A DNA stretch of 64,000 nucleotides, taken from contig NZ_JAEVFI010000014.1 in assembly GCF_019303495.1 (NCBI RefSeq), forward strand, positions 1-64,000. Direction: 5' to 3'. Within the stretch, counting starts at the first letter, position 1, and each line of letters opens with the position of its first letter. Source of the stretch: Streptomyces sp. JJ66. GTDB taxonomy: Bacteria; Actinomycetota; Actinomycetes; Streptomycetales; Streptomycetaceae. This document shows, in pieces, positions 8,362 through 15,760 of this stretch. The notes under the pieces are model-generated. The model was given only the letters and a program-made list of their open reading frames with translations, was not told the origin of the DNA and did not search any database. The position numbers were made by a program, and so were the translations under genes.

Positions 8362-9266
8362 CCACCCCGCCTGCCCTGCTGCTCGTCGGCCATGGCACCC
8401 GTGACGAAGCCGGGGCCGAGGCTTTCCGCTCCTTCGTCCGCGTCCTCGGCGAGCGCCGCCCCGGCGTCCCGGTGGGCGGCGGATTCATCGAACTGTCCCC
8501 GCCGCCGCTGGCCGACGCCGTGACGGCGCTGGCCGAGCAGGGCGTGCGCCGCTTCGCCGCCGTGCCGCTCATGCTGGTCTCCGCCGGGCACGCCAAGGGC
8601 GACATTCCGGCCGCGCTCGCCCGTGAGCGGGAACGCCACCGGGGCACCAGTTACGCCTACGGACGCCCGCTGGGGCCGCACCCCTCGCTGCTGGCGGTGC
8701 TGGAACGGCGGCTCGACGAGGCCCTGGAAGGCGCCGCGCCCACTCCGGCCGACCGGGCGGACGTGACCGTGCTGCTGGTGGGCCGCGGCTCCACCGACCC
8801 GGACGCCAACGCCGAGGTGCACAAGGCGGCGCGGCTGCTGTGGGAGGGGCGCGGCTACGCGGGCGTGGAGACCGCGTTCGTCTCGCTGGCCGCGCCCGAC
8901 GTCGCCTCCGGCCTGGACCGGTGCCGCGCGCTGGGCGCCCGCCGGATCGTCGTCCTGCCGTACTTCCTGTTCACCGGCATCCTGCCGGACCGGGTGAGGC
9001 GACAGGCCGGTGACTGGGCTGACGCGCACCCCGGCACCGAAGTGCGCGTGGCCGACGTCATCGGCCCGACCGACGAGCTGGCCGACCTGGTGTGGCAGCG
9101 CTACCAGGAGGCTCTGGACGGCGATATCCGCATGAACTGCGACTCCTGCGTCTACCGCATCGCGCTGCCCGGCTTCGAGGACAAGGTCGGCGCGCCGCAG
9201 CAACCGCACTACCACCCCGACGACGACGGACATCACCACCACCATGGCCACGCACACGCGCACTGA
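8358..9266 (+). CDS. cbiX: Sirohydrochlorin cobaltochelatase with Fe-S motif and His-rich tail
   Basis: Class II chelatase CbiX, long form (302 aa, two CbiX repeats), which inserts Co2+ (or Fe2+) into sirohydrochlorin without ATP. The metal-binding His12 is in LLVGHGTRDEAG; the second half has LVGRGSTDPDAN. Near the C-terminus MNCDSC (residues 259-264) matches the MxCxxC motif reported for the Fe-S centre of Bacillus megaterium CbiX. The last 15 residues are mostly His with Gly, Ala and Asp, probably metal storage or delivery. It overlaps cobC by 23 bp. Confidence 0.92.
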   Translation: MTTPPALLLVGHGTRDEAGAEAFRSFVRVLGERRPGVPVGGGFIELSPPPLADAVTALAEQGVRRFAAVPLMLVSAGHAKGDIPAALARERERHRGTSYAYGRPLGPHPSLLAVLERRLDEALEGAAPTPADRADVTVLLVGRGSTDPDANAEVHKAARLLWEGRGYAGVETAFVSLAAPDVASGLDRCRALGARRIVVLPYFLFTGILPDRVRRQAGDWADAHPGTEVRVADVIGPTDELADLVWQRYQEALDGDIRMNCDSCVYRIALPGFEDKVGAPQQPHYHPDDDGHHHHHGHAHAH

Positions 9267-10422
9267 CAACGCCGGGCACGATGCCGAGGGGCACGACACC
9301 GCCCACCGCGAGCCCGCCGAGCCCGCCGAGCCCCCCGAGCCCCGGGAGGACACCGCCGGGCAGCCCGGCACGGTGTCCGAGCCGGACCTGCGGCATCACG
9401 GGGACGCCGAAGTACGCGACGACGGGGCGCCGTTGACCGACCTCGCCGTCAACGTGCGCGCCGGCACCCCGCCCGCCTGGCTGAAGTCGGCCGTCGCGGC
9501 GTCGCTGGACACGCTCGCCGCCTACCCGGACGGGCGGGCGGCCCGCCGCGCGGTGGCCGCCCACCACGGGCTGGCCGAGGAACAGGTGCTCCTGACGGCC
9601 GGGGTGGCCGAGGCGTTCGTGCTGCTCGCGCGGGCCTGCCGGGCGCGGCGTCCGGTCGTGGTGCACCCGCAGTTCACCGAGCCGGAGGCGGCGCTGCGGG
9701 ACGCCGGACACCTGGTCGAACGCGTGCTGCTGCGCGCGGGGGACGGCTTCGTGCTGCGCCCGGAAGCGGTACCAAAGGACGCGGACCTGGTCATCGTCGG
9801 CAACCCGACGAATCCCACCTCCGTGCTGCATCCGGCCACCTCCCTGGCCGCGCTCGCCCGCCCCGGGCGCACTCTGGTCGTGGACGAGGCGTTCCTGGAC
9901 GCCGTGCCGGGCGAGAAGGAGTCACTGATTCCGCTGCTGGACGCGCTGCCCGGGCAGGTCGTGGTGCTGCGCAGCCTCACCAAAACGTGGGGACTGGCGG
10001 GGCTGCGGATCGGGTACGTGCTCGCCGACCCGCCCACCGTGCGGGCGCTGGCGGCTCACCAGCCGCTGTGGCCGGTGAGCACGCCCGCCCTGGCCGCCGC
10101 CACGGCGTGCTGCACCCGGCGCGCGCGCGCCGAAGCGGCGGCTGCCGCCCGTGGCTTCACCGCCGACCGGGACCATCTGCTGGCCCGCCTCGGCACGTTC
10201 GCCGAGATCGGCCACGCGACGCCGGAACCGGCCGCGCCGTTCGTGCTGATCCGGCACCCCCGCGCCGCCGGGGTACGCGAGCGGCTGCGCGGGCTGGGCT
10301 TCGCGGTGCGGCGCGGTGACACCTTCCCCGGCCTGGGCCCGGAGTGGCTGCGGCTGGCGGTGCGCGACCCGGCGACGAGTGACCGGTTCGCCACCGCCCT
10401 GACGGCAGCCGGAGTGCGCTGA
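9244..10422 (+). CDS. cobC: Threonine-phosphate decarboxylase / class I-II aminotransferase fold
   Basis: PLP enzyme of the CobC/CobD-L-threonine-O-3-phosphate decarboxylase family, 392 aa. It makes (R)-1-amino-2-propanol phosphate for the nucleotide loop. Seen: NPTNPTS, VVDEAFLD, and the PLP lysine Lys247 in RSLTKTWGLAGLRIGY. The first roughly 50 residues are a Glu/Pro-rich extension read through the His-tail codons of cbiX in another frame; a shorter start is possible, but the catalytic part begins near LTDLAVNVRAG. Last gene of the operon. Confidence 0.88.
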   Translation: MATHTRTDNAGHDAEGHDTAHREPAEPAEPPEPREDTAGQPGTVSEPDLRHHGDAEVRDDGAPLTDLAVNVRAGTPPAWLKSAVAASLDTLAAYPDGRAARRAVAAHHGLAEEQVLLTAGVAEAFVLLARACRARRPVVVHPQFTEPEAALRDAGHLVERVLLRAGDGFVLRPEAVPKDADLVIVGNPTNPTSVLHPATSLAALARPGRTLVVDEAFLDAVPGEKESLIPLLDALPGQVVVLRSLTKTWGLAGLRIGYVLADPPTVRALAAHQPLWPVSTPALAAATACCTRRARAEAAAAARGFTADRDHLLARLGTFAEIGHATPEPAAPFVLIRHPRAAGVRERLRGLGFAVRRGDTFPGLGPEWLRLAVRDPATSDRFATALTAAGVR

Positions 10423-10452
10423 GCACGGCCTGGCGGACACGCCGGGCCGTGC
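10423..10452. terminator. Hairpin closing the cob operon
   Basis: Begins at the base after the cobC stop. Arms GCACGGCCTGGCG and CGCCGGGCCGTGC pair over 13 positions with one G-U, around a GACA loop. It sits between two convergent genes, so it can act in both directions. No T-run follows, as is usual in streptomycetes. Confidence 0.75.
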
Positions 10453-10483
10453 CCCTCGGTTGGCTGCCGACGCGCGGGCCGGT

Positions 10484-11449
10484 TCAGCTCTGGCGACGGC
10501 GCCGGAGCAGGAACAGGGCGCCGCCCACCCCGATGAGACCCGCGGCACCGCCCAGCAGGTAGGGCGTGTCAGACCGGGCGCCCGTGGCGGCCAGGTGCGG
10601 CTCGTCCTGCGGTTCGTCCTGCGTCCGCGTCACCCGCGCACCGGGCTCGCCCTGGGGTTCTTCGCCCTGCGGCGCGGGCTCCCGCGACGGCTCGGGCTGC
10701 TCCGGACGCGGCTTAGCGGACTGCTCGCCGGGGACGGGAGTGCGGCAGCTGACCTCGGCCAGCGTGACGCTGCCCGCCACCTTCGCCACGTTCAGCTCCA
10801 GCGGGTTGACGGTCACGGCCAGCCGGAGCGCGCTCGCGGCGGCGCTGCCCGTGGCCGTCTCCCGCTGGGACAGCTCCAGGTTCACCTCCCCGACGCCGGG
10901 CACCGTGACGACGGTCGGTCCGGCGGCGCTCAGCGTGACCCGCTTGCCGAGCACCCTCACCGTGCCGAGCGCGCCCGCCTCGGCCACGGTGGGCTCGTCC
11001 ACCGCGCAGACCACTTTCGCGGTGACCTTCTCCGCCTCGATCAGCGACAGCAGCGGCAGCCCGGGGACGTGCACCGCCGCCCGCGCCAGTGTGACCTCCG
11101 CCGATGCGGCGTCCTCGGTGACCTCGGCCCTGGACTCGGCGACGTCCGCCCGCAGCACGCTGAAGGGCTCGCCGCCCTGCACGCCGTCGAGCTGGGCGGT
11201 CAGCGCGGTGCCGCCCGCGCGGTCGGCACCGGTGTCGGCGTCCGGTGCGGAGACGGCGTTCCAACTGGTGGCCAGCGGGACCTGGACGGTGTCGTCCAGT
11301 AGGGAGACGTCGAGCTGGGCGCGCAGCACCGCGGCGGCCGCGGTGCCCGCGCGTCCGGCCTGCTCGTCCTCGCCGGCGGCGTGGGCGGGGGCCGCCGCCG
11401 GGCCGGTGAGTACGGCGGCGACGAGCAGGCTGAGGACAGACTTCTTCAC
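10484..11449 (-). CDS. Cell-wall-anchored LAATG protein (SCO1860-like)
   Basis: 321-aa exported protein. Residues 1-24 (MKKSVLSLLVAAVLTGPAAAPAHA) are a Sec signal peptide. The body is beta-rich, Ala/Val-rich with no recognised catalytic motif, followed by a Pro/Glu/Gln-rich spacer. At the C-terminus LAATG (residues 286-290), a hydrophobic stretch and RRRRQS form a sorting signal. LAxTG is the known recognition motif of class E sortases in streptomycetes, so covalent attachment to peptidoglycan is expected. It resembles the family named SCO1860 LAETG-anchored protein. Function unknown. It always seems to sit next to cobalamin genes in my memory, but no corrinoid-binding motif is visible. Confidence 0.82.
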   Translation of the reverse strand: MKKSVLSLLVAAVLTGPAAAPAHAAGEDEQAGRAGTAAAAVLRAQLDVSLLDDTVQVPLATSWNAVSAPDADTGADRAGGTALTAQLDGVQGGEPFSVLRADVAESRAEVTEDAASAEVTLARAAVHVPGLPLLSLIEAEKVTAKVVCAVDEPTVAEAGALGTVRVLGKRVTLSAAGPTVVTVPGVGEVNLELSQRETATGSAAASALRLAVTVNPLELNVAKVAGSVTLAEVSCRTPVPGEQSAKPRPEQPEPSREPAPQGEEPQGEPGARVTRTQDEPQDEPHLAATGARSDTPYLLGGAAGLIGVGGALFLLRRRRQS

Positions 11450-11476
11450 GGTTGGGAACTCCCACAGTGGTTCGGT

Positions 11477-11590
11477 GTCACCGGCGCGGCCTGACGGGGG
11501 ACATCACTCGTGCCGGTGACGGGGACCCCGACATCGTTGACGCCACCGCCGTCACCCGTCCGGGTTCTCCGACGGGTTCACCCGGACGGG
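11477..11590 (-). terminator. Two hairpins between amidohydrolase and LAATG gene
   Basis: In the 186-bp gap between the two - strand genes there are two perfect inverted repeats. CCCGTCCGGGT (11555-11565) pairs with ACCCGGACGGG (11580-11590), loop 14 nt. GTCACCGGC (11477-11485) pairs with GCCGGTGAC (11512-11520), loop 26 nt. The first is a plausible terminator of the amidohydrolase gene. The second lies just upstream of the LAATG gene and could be an operator or leader structure. Confidence 0.6.
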
Positions 11591-11635
11591 GCCTCGCCGA
11601 ACGCGCGCACGAGGGGCGGGGAGCTGACCGTGCCG

Positions 11636-12733
11636 CTACTGCACCACCCGCCCCCGCAGCACCACCCGACGCGGTCCGGCCAGCACCCGGACGTCGGCAC
11701 GCGGGTCGGTGTCGTAGACCACCAGGTCCGCGGACGCGCCCTCGGCGAGCGCCGGGCGCCCCAGCCACTCCCGCGCGCCCCACGTCGTCGCCGACAGCGC
11801 CTCCAGCGGGGGGATGCCCGCGCGCACCAGTTCGGCCACCTCCTGCGCGACCAGCCCGTGGGCCAGCGACCCGCCCGCGTCGGTGCCGACGAAGACGGGG
11901 ATGCCCGCGTCATAGGCGGCGCGCACCGTGTCGTAGCGGCGCTCGTGCAGGGCGCGCATGTGCTCGGCCCAGCGCGGGAACTTCTTCTCACCGCCGTCGG
12001 CGAGTGCCGGGAACGTGGCGATGTTGACCAGCGTCGGCACGATCGCGATGCCGCGCTCGGCGAACAGCGGGATCGTGTCTTCGGTGAGGCCGGTGGCGTG
12101 CTCCACGCAGTCGATGCCCGCCTCGGCCAGGTCCCGCAGTGAGTCCTCCGCGAAGCAGTGCGCGGTGACGCGGGCGCCCTCCTCGTGGGCGGCGGCGATG
12201 GCCGCGCGCACGGCGTCCCGGGGCCAGCAGGCGGTCAGGTCACCGGCGTCGCGGTCGATCCAGTCCCCCACCAGCTTCACCCAGCCGTCGCCGCGCCGCG
12301 CCTCCCGGCGCACGTAGGCGACCAGATCCTCCGGCTCGATCTCGTGCGCGTAGTTGCGGATGTAGCGGCGGGTCCGGGCGATGTGGCGGCCCGCGCGGAT
12401 GATCCGGGGCAGGTCCTCGCGCTCGTCCACCCAGCGGGTGTCGGCGGCCGAACCGGCGTCCCGGATCAGCAGCGTGCCCGCCTCGCGGTCGGTGAGCGCC
12501 TGCTTCTCGCTCGTCGCCTCGTCCACGGCGCCGTGGGCGTCCAGACCAACGTGGCAGTGGGCGTCCACGAGCCCGGGCAGGGCCCAGCCGTGCACCGTGA
12601 CGGCGTCACGCAGGCGGTGGCCTGGCGGCCGCTCGTAGGTGACGCGGCCATCCACCGCCCACAGCTCGTCCCGTACGTCCTCCGGGCCGGCCAGCACCCG
12701 CCCCGTGATGTGCAACACCGCACTGTCCTTCAT
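11636..12733 (-). CDS. Metal-dependent amidohydrolase
   Basis: 365-aa member of the amidohydrolase (imidazolonepropionase/prolidase-like) superfamily, a binuclear or mononuclear metal TIM barrel. Seen: an N-terminal beta-sandwich strand LHITGRVLAG, the metal ligands in GLVDAHCHVGLD, the HCFAEDSL and CVEHATGL segments that supply further histidines, and FVGTDAGGSLAHG with the catalytic aspartate. Substrate cannot be told from sequence; the family hydrolyses amide or ester bonds in cyclic or dipeptide-like compounds. No signal peptide, so cytoplasmic. Confidence 0.85.
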   Translation of the reverse strand: MKDSAVLHITGRVLAGPEDVRDELWAVDGRVTYERPPGHRLRDAVTVHGWALPGLVDAHCHVGLDAHGAVDEATSEKQALTDREAGTLLIRDAGSAADTRWVDEREDLPRIIRAGRHIARTRRYIRNYAHEIEPEDLVAYVRREARRGDGWVKLVGDWIDRDAGDLTACWPRDAVRAAIAAAHEEGARVTAHCFAEDSLRDLAEAGIDCVEHATGLTEDTIPLFAERGIAIVPTLVNIATFPALADGGEKKFPRWAEHMRALHERRYDTVRAAYDAGIPVFVGTDAGGSLAHGLVAQEVAELVRAGIPPLEALSATTWGAREWLGRPALAEGASADLVVYDTDPRADVRVLAGPRRVVLRGRVVQ

Positions 12734-13000
12734 ATCTCCGCACTGTAAGCCTCATGGGGGCGGAGCCGTGCCGCGCGGGGGCCGGGAGGGGGGCGAGGGG
12801 TGGGGGATTGTGGCGGGGATCAATTCGTGCAAGGGTGCGGTGACTTTACGGAGCGACTCCGCAGAGTGGAAGGAATGCACCACTCAGCCATTCTGCATAG
12901 CCATCCGTATGCTTCTTCCCGGTTTTCTCCAAGCCAAACCTACTTTTTTACCGAACCCTCGGGAGCCCGCAGTGCGGACAGGCGTGACGGTCGTTATGCA
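12734..13000. other. AT-richer intergenic region, promoter side of the amidohydrolase
   Basis: No gene seen. It is clearly less GC-rich than its surroundings. It holds a small hairpin CGGAG-CGA-CTCCG (12849-12861) and the repeat ATGCA...TGCAT around 12884-12899. Together with the next 170 bp it is the divergent control region of the amidohydrolase gene and the ectoine operon. Confidence 0.5.
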
Positions 13001-13115
13001 CCTGTGACGGATTCCACAGGAGTGGCGTTACGCCCCGGCATATCCGATATGACCAGGCAATCCGTCGCCGTTACCAGCTTCAGGCGCGCACGCGCGCGAT
13101 AACATATGCGCGTGC
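13001..13115. promoter_or_regulatory. Stack of four palindromes upstream of ectA
   Basis: Four inverted repeats in 115 bp: CCTGTG-N8-CACAGG (13001-13020); GGCGT-T-ACGCC (13024-13034); CATATC-C-GATATG (13039-13051); GCACGCGC-N12-GCGCGTGC (13088-13115). The last ends 58 bp before the ectA start. Such symmetry suggests binding sites for dimeric regulators of osmolyte synthesis, but I cannot assign a known protein. Confidence 0.5.
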
Positions 13116-13173
13116 CATGCGTAACCCCTTCCCACGATGCAACTTCGATTTTTCCTGGGTAAATTGATTCGAC

Positions 13174-13734
13174 ATGACCCCCGCACAAGCTGACCGTGCA
13201 CGTGCCCGAAGCGAATTCATGGAAATGCCCGAGGGACTCAAGCTCGACACACCACGGGTGGACGACGGAGCCGCCATCTGGCGGATCGCCCGCGACTCCC
13301 AGGTGCTCGACCTGAACTCCTCGTACAGCTACCTCCTGTGGTGCCGCGACTTCGCCGCCACCTCCGTAGTGGCTCGCGACGGGAACGGCGAACCGGTCGG
13401 CTTCATCACCGGCTACGTCCGGCCCCAGGACCCCCGCACCCTGCTGATCTGGCAGGTCGCCGTGGACCACGGCCAGCGCGGGCGCGGACTGGCCGGAGCG
13501 ATGCTGGACGGGCTCTTCGCCCGGGTGTCCCGGGAGCTGGGGACGGACCGCATGGAGACGACGATCACCCCGGACAACGCCCCCTCCAACAAGCTGTTCA
13601 CCTCCTTCGCCGAGCGGCACGGGGCCGAGGTCAAGCGCGACGTGCTCTTCGACGGCGAGGTCTTCCCCGGCGACGAGCACGAGCCCGAGGTGCTGTACCA
13701 GATCGGCCCGATCCGTACCCCCGTCATGGCCTGA
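13174..13734 (+). CDS. ectA: L-2,4-diaminobutyrate N-gamma-acetyltransferase
   Basis: GNAT-family EctA, 186 aa, second step of ectoine synthesis (acetyl-CoA plus diaminobutyrate). The family core DGAAIWRIARDSQVLDLNSSYSYLLWCRDF is recognisable, and the acetyl-CoA-binding loop is GQRGRGLAGAML. ATG at 13174 gives the usual short N-terminal lead (MTPAQAD). No clear Shine-Dalgarno sequence precedes it, so the start could be served by a short or leaderless transcript; a second in-frame ATG lies at 13219. Confidence 0.93.
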   Translation: MTPAQADRARARSEFMEMPEGLKLDTPRVDDGAAIWRIARDSQVLDLNSSYSYLLWCRDFAATSVVARDGNGEPVGFITGYVRPQDPRTLLIWQVAVDHGQRGRGLAGAMLDGLFARVSRELGTDRMETTITPDNAPSNKLFTSFAERHGAEVKRDVLFDGEVFPGDEHEPEVLYQIGPIRTPVMA

Positions 13735-13851
13735 CGCGCCCGCGGCCCGCCCCGCCCGGCGGTCTCCGCGACGTCCGGCCCCGGGGACCGGGACCGGTGC
13801 CAGGCCCCACCAGACTTCACGCTTTTCACGACTCACTCCCAGGAGCCATCC

Positions 13852-15120
13852 GTGACCATCACCCAGCCTGATCTGAGCGTCTTCGAGACTCTGGAGTCCG
13901 AGGTCCGCGGTTACTGCCGCGGCTGGCCCACGATCTTCGACCGGGCCCAGGGCAGCCACATGTACGACGAGGACGGCCACACCTACCTGGACTTCTTCGC
14001 CGGCGCCGGCTCGCTCAACTACGGGCACAACAACCCGGTCCTCAAACGCGCGCTGATCGACTACCTCGAACGCGACGGGGTGACCCACGGGCTGGACATG
14101 TCCACGGTCGCCAAGCGGGCGTTCCTGGAGACGTTCCAGAACGTCATCCTGCGCCCGCGTGACCTGCCCTACAAGGTCATGTTCCCCGGCCCGACGGGCA
14201 CCAACGCGGTCGAGGCCGCGCTGAAGCTGGCCCGCAAGGTCAAGGGGCGCGAGTCGGTCGTGTCCTTCACCAACGCCTTCCACGGCATGTCGCTGGGCTC
14301 ACTCGCCGTCACCGGCAACGCCTTCAAGCGGGCCGGCGCGGGCATCCCGCTGGTGCACGGCACCCCGATGCCGTTCGACGCCTACTTCGACGGGACGACC
14401 CCGGACTTCCTGTGGTTCGAGCGGCTGCTGGAGGACTCCGGTTCCGGCCTGAACCAGCCCGCTGCCGTGATCGTCGAGACGGTGCAGGGTGAGGGCGGCA
14501 TCAACGTCGCCCGTCCCGAGTGGCTGCGCGCCCTGGCGGAGCTGTGCGAGCGGCACGACATGCTGCTCATCGTGGACGACATCCAGATGGGCTGCGGCCG
14601 CACCGGTGCCTTCTTCTCCTTCGAGGAGGCGGGCATCGTCCCGGACATCGTCACCATCTCGAAGTCGATCAGCGGCTACGGTCTGCCGATGTCGCTGACG
14701 ATGTTCAAGCCGGAGCTGGACATCTGGGAGCCGGGCGAGCACAACGGCACCTTCCGGGGGAACAACCCGGCCTTCGTCACCGCCACCGCCACGCTGGAGA
14801 CGTACTGGGCGGACGGCCAGATGGAGAAGCAGACCCTGGCCCGTGGCGAGCAGGTCGAGGCGGCGCTGGGCGAGATCGCCAAGGAGCACCCGGAGGCCGT
14901 CGTCGAGCATCGCGGCCGTGGCCTGGTGTGGGGCATGGAGATGGCCGAGCCCGCGCACGCCGGGCAGATCGCCAAGCGCTGCTTCGAGCTGGGTCTGCTG
15001 GTGGAGACCTCTGGCCCGGACAGCGAGGTCGTCAAGATGCTGCCCGCGCTGACCATCACGCCCGAGGAGCTTGACGAGGGACTGCGCATCCTGGCCCGTG
15101 CCGTCCGCGAGACTGTCTGA
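13852..15120 (+). CDS. ectB: Diaminobutyrate--2-oxoglutarate transaminase
   Basis: Class III PLP aminotransferase EctB, 422 aa. It converts aspartate semialdehyde to diaminobutyrate using glutamate, the first committed step of ectoine synthesis. Seen: FFAGAGSLNYGHNNP at the N-terminus, GPTGTNAVEAALKLARK, the cofactor aspartate in LLIVDDIQMGCGRTG, and the PLP lysine in ISKSISGYGLP. GTG start with CCAGGAG 7 nt upstream. 117 bp after ectA, 93 bp before ectC. Confidence 0.95.
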   Translation: MTITQPDLSVFETLESEVRGYCRGWPTIFDRAQGSHMYDEDGHTYLDFFAGAGSLNYGHNNPVLKRALIDYLERDGVTHGLDMSTVAKRAFLETFQNVILRPRDLPYKVMFPGPTGTNAVEAALKLARKVKGRESVVSFTNAFHGMSLGSLAVTGNAFKRAGAGIPLVHGTPMPFDAYFDGTTPDFLWFERLLEDSGSGLNQPAAVIVETVQGEGGINVARPEWLRALAELCERHDMLLIVDDIQMGCGRTGAFFSFEEAGIVPDIVTISKSISGYGLPMSLTMFKPELDIWEPGEHNGTFRGNNPAFVTATATLETYWADGQMEKQTLARGEQVEAALGEIAKEHPEAVVEHRGRGLVWGMEMAEPAHAGQIAKRCFELGLLVETSGPDSEVVKMLPALTITPEELDEGLRILARAVRETV

Positions 15121-15133
15121 CGCACCGCCCTTC

Positions 15134-15185
15134 CGGCCCGCCCCGTATCCGGGGCGGGCCGCCCCGTAGCTGCCCGACCGGGCAG
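15134..15185 (+). terminator. Two strong hairpins between ectB and ectC
   Basis: Just after the ectB stop, a 12-bp perfect stem (15134-15145 with 15150-15161, loop TATC) is followed by CTGCCC-GACC-GGGCAG (15170-15185). No T-run follows. They end 28 nt before the ectC start. They could be a partial terminator or an mRNA-stability element that sets the ratio of EctB to EctC. Confidence 0.6.
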
Positions 15186-15213
15186 CCGAACGATCAGAAA
15201 GGCACCACGAGAA

Positions 15214-15612
15214 GTGATCGTCCGTTCCCTCCAGGAGATCGAGAACACCGACCGCGACATCCGCTCCGCGTCGGGCACCTGGCGCAGCAAGCGCATCGTG
15301 CTGGCCAAGGAGAAGGTCGGCTTCTCGCTGCACGAGACGGTGCTGTACGCGGGCACCGAGACCTCGATGTGGTACGCGAACCACATCGAGGCCGTGCTGT
15401 GCGTCGAAGGTGAAGCCGAGCTCACCAACGACGAGACCGGTGAGAAGCACTGGATCAGCCCCGGGACGATGTACCTGCTCGACGGGCACGAGAAGCACAC
15501 ACTGCGCCCGAAGACGGACTTCCGGGTGATCTGCGTCTTCAACCCCCCGGTGACCGGGCGCGAGGACCACGACGAGAACGGCGTCTACCCGCTCCTCACC
15601 GAGGACGACTGA
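15214..15612 (+). CDS. ectC: Ectoine synthase
   Basis: Cupin-fold EctC, 132 aa, standard length. It cyclises N-gamma-acetyl-diaminobutyrate to ectoine with loss of water. Recognised from the N-terminus [19 protein letters not shown], the cupin core [18 protein letters not shown] and [13 protein letters not shown] start preceded by GAGAA. Confidence 0.96.
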   Translation: MIVRSLQEIENTDRDIRSASGTWRSKRIVLAKEKVGFSLHETVLYAGTETSMWYANHIEAVLCVEGEAELTNDETGEKHWISPGTMYLLDGHEKHTLRPKTDFRVICVFNPPVTGREDHDENGVYPLLTEDD

Positions 15613-15618
15613 GCCACG

Positions 15619-15654
15619 GACGCGGGGTGTGGTGCGAGAACCACCCTCCGCGTC
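15619..15654 (+). terminator. Terminator-like hairpin after ectC
   Basis: A 15-position stem starts 6 nt after the ectC stop: GACGCGG...CCGCGTC at the base, GTGGT...ACCAC at the top, one G-U and one mismatch between, loop GCGAGA. It is followed directly by TTT. It stands between ectC and ectD, so ectD expression may depend on read-through or its own promoter. Confidence 0.65.
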
Positions 15655-15661
15655 TTTGGAA

Positions 15662-15679
15662 TGTTTCCTGTGGGGAACA
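15662..15679. promoter_or_regulatory. Inverted repeat before ectD
   Basis: TGTTTCC-TGTG-GGGAACA, one position being G-T, about 80 bp upstream of the ectD start and just past the ectC hairpin. Candidate operator or part of a separate ectD promoter; no known consensus recognised. Confidence 0.35.
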
Positions 15680-15760
15680 CGTGACCGCGTGGGGGCGACT
15701 CCCCAGGAGACGACTGACACGAAGGACAGGACCGCGCGAGAGGAGAGGAAGGAAACTCCC

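Noticed and set aside
12994..14283. A long - strand frame across the ectA/ectB region
   Set aside because: Antisense of ectA and ectB; begins in the AT-rich regulatory region and has no family resemblance.
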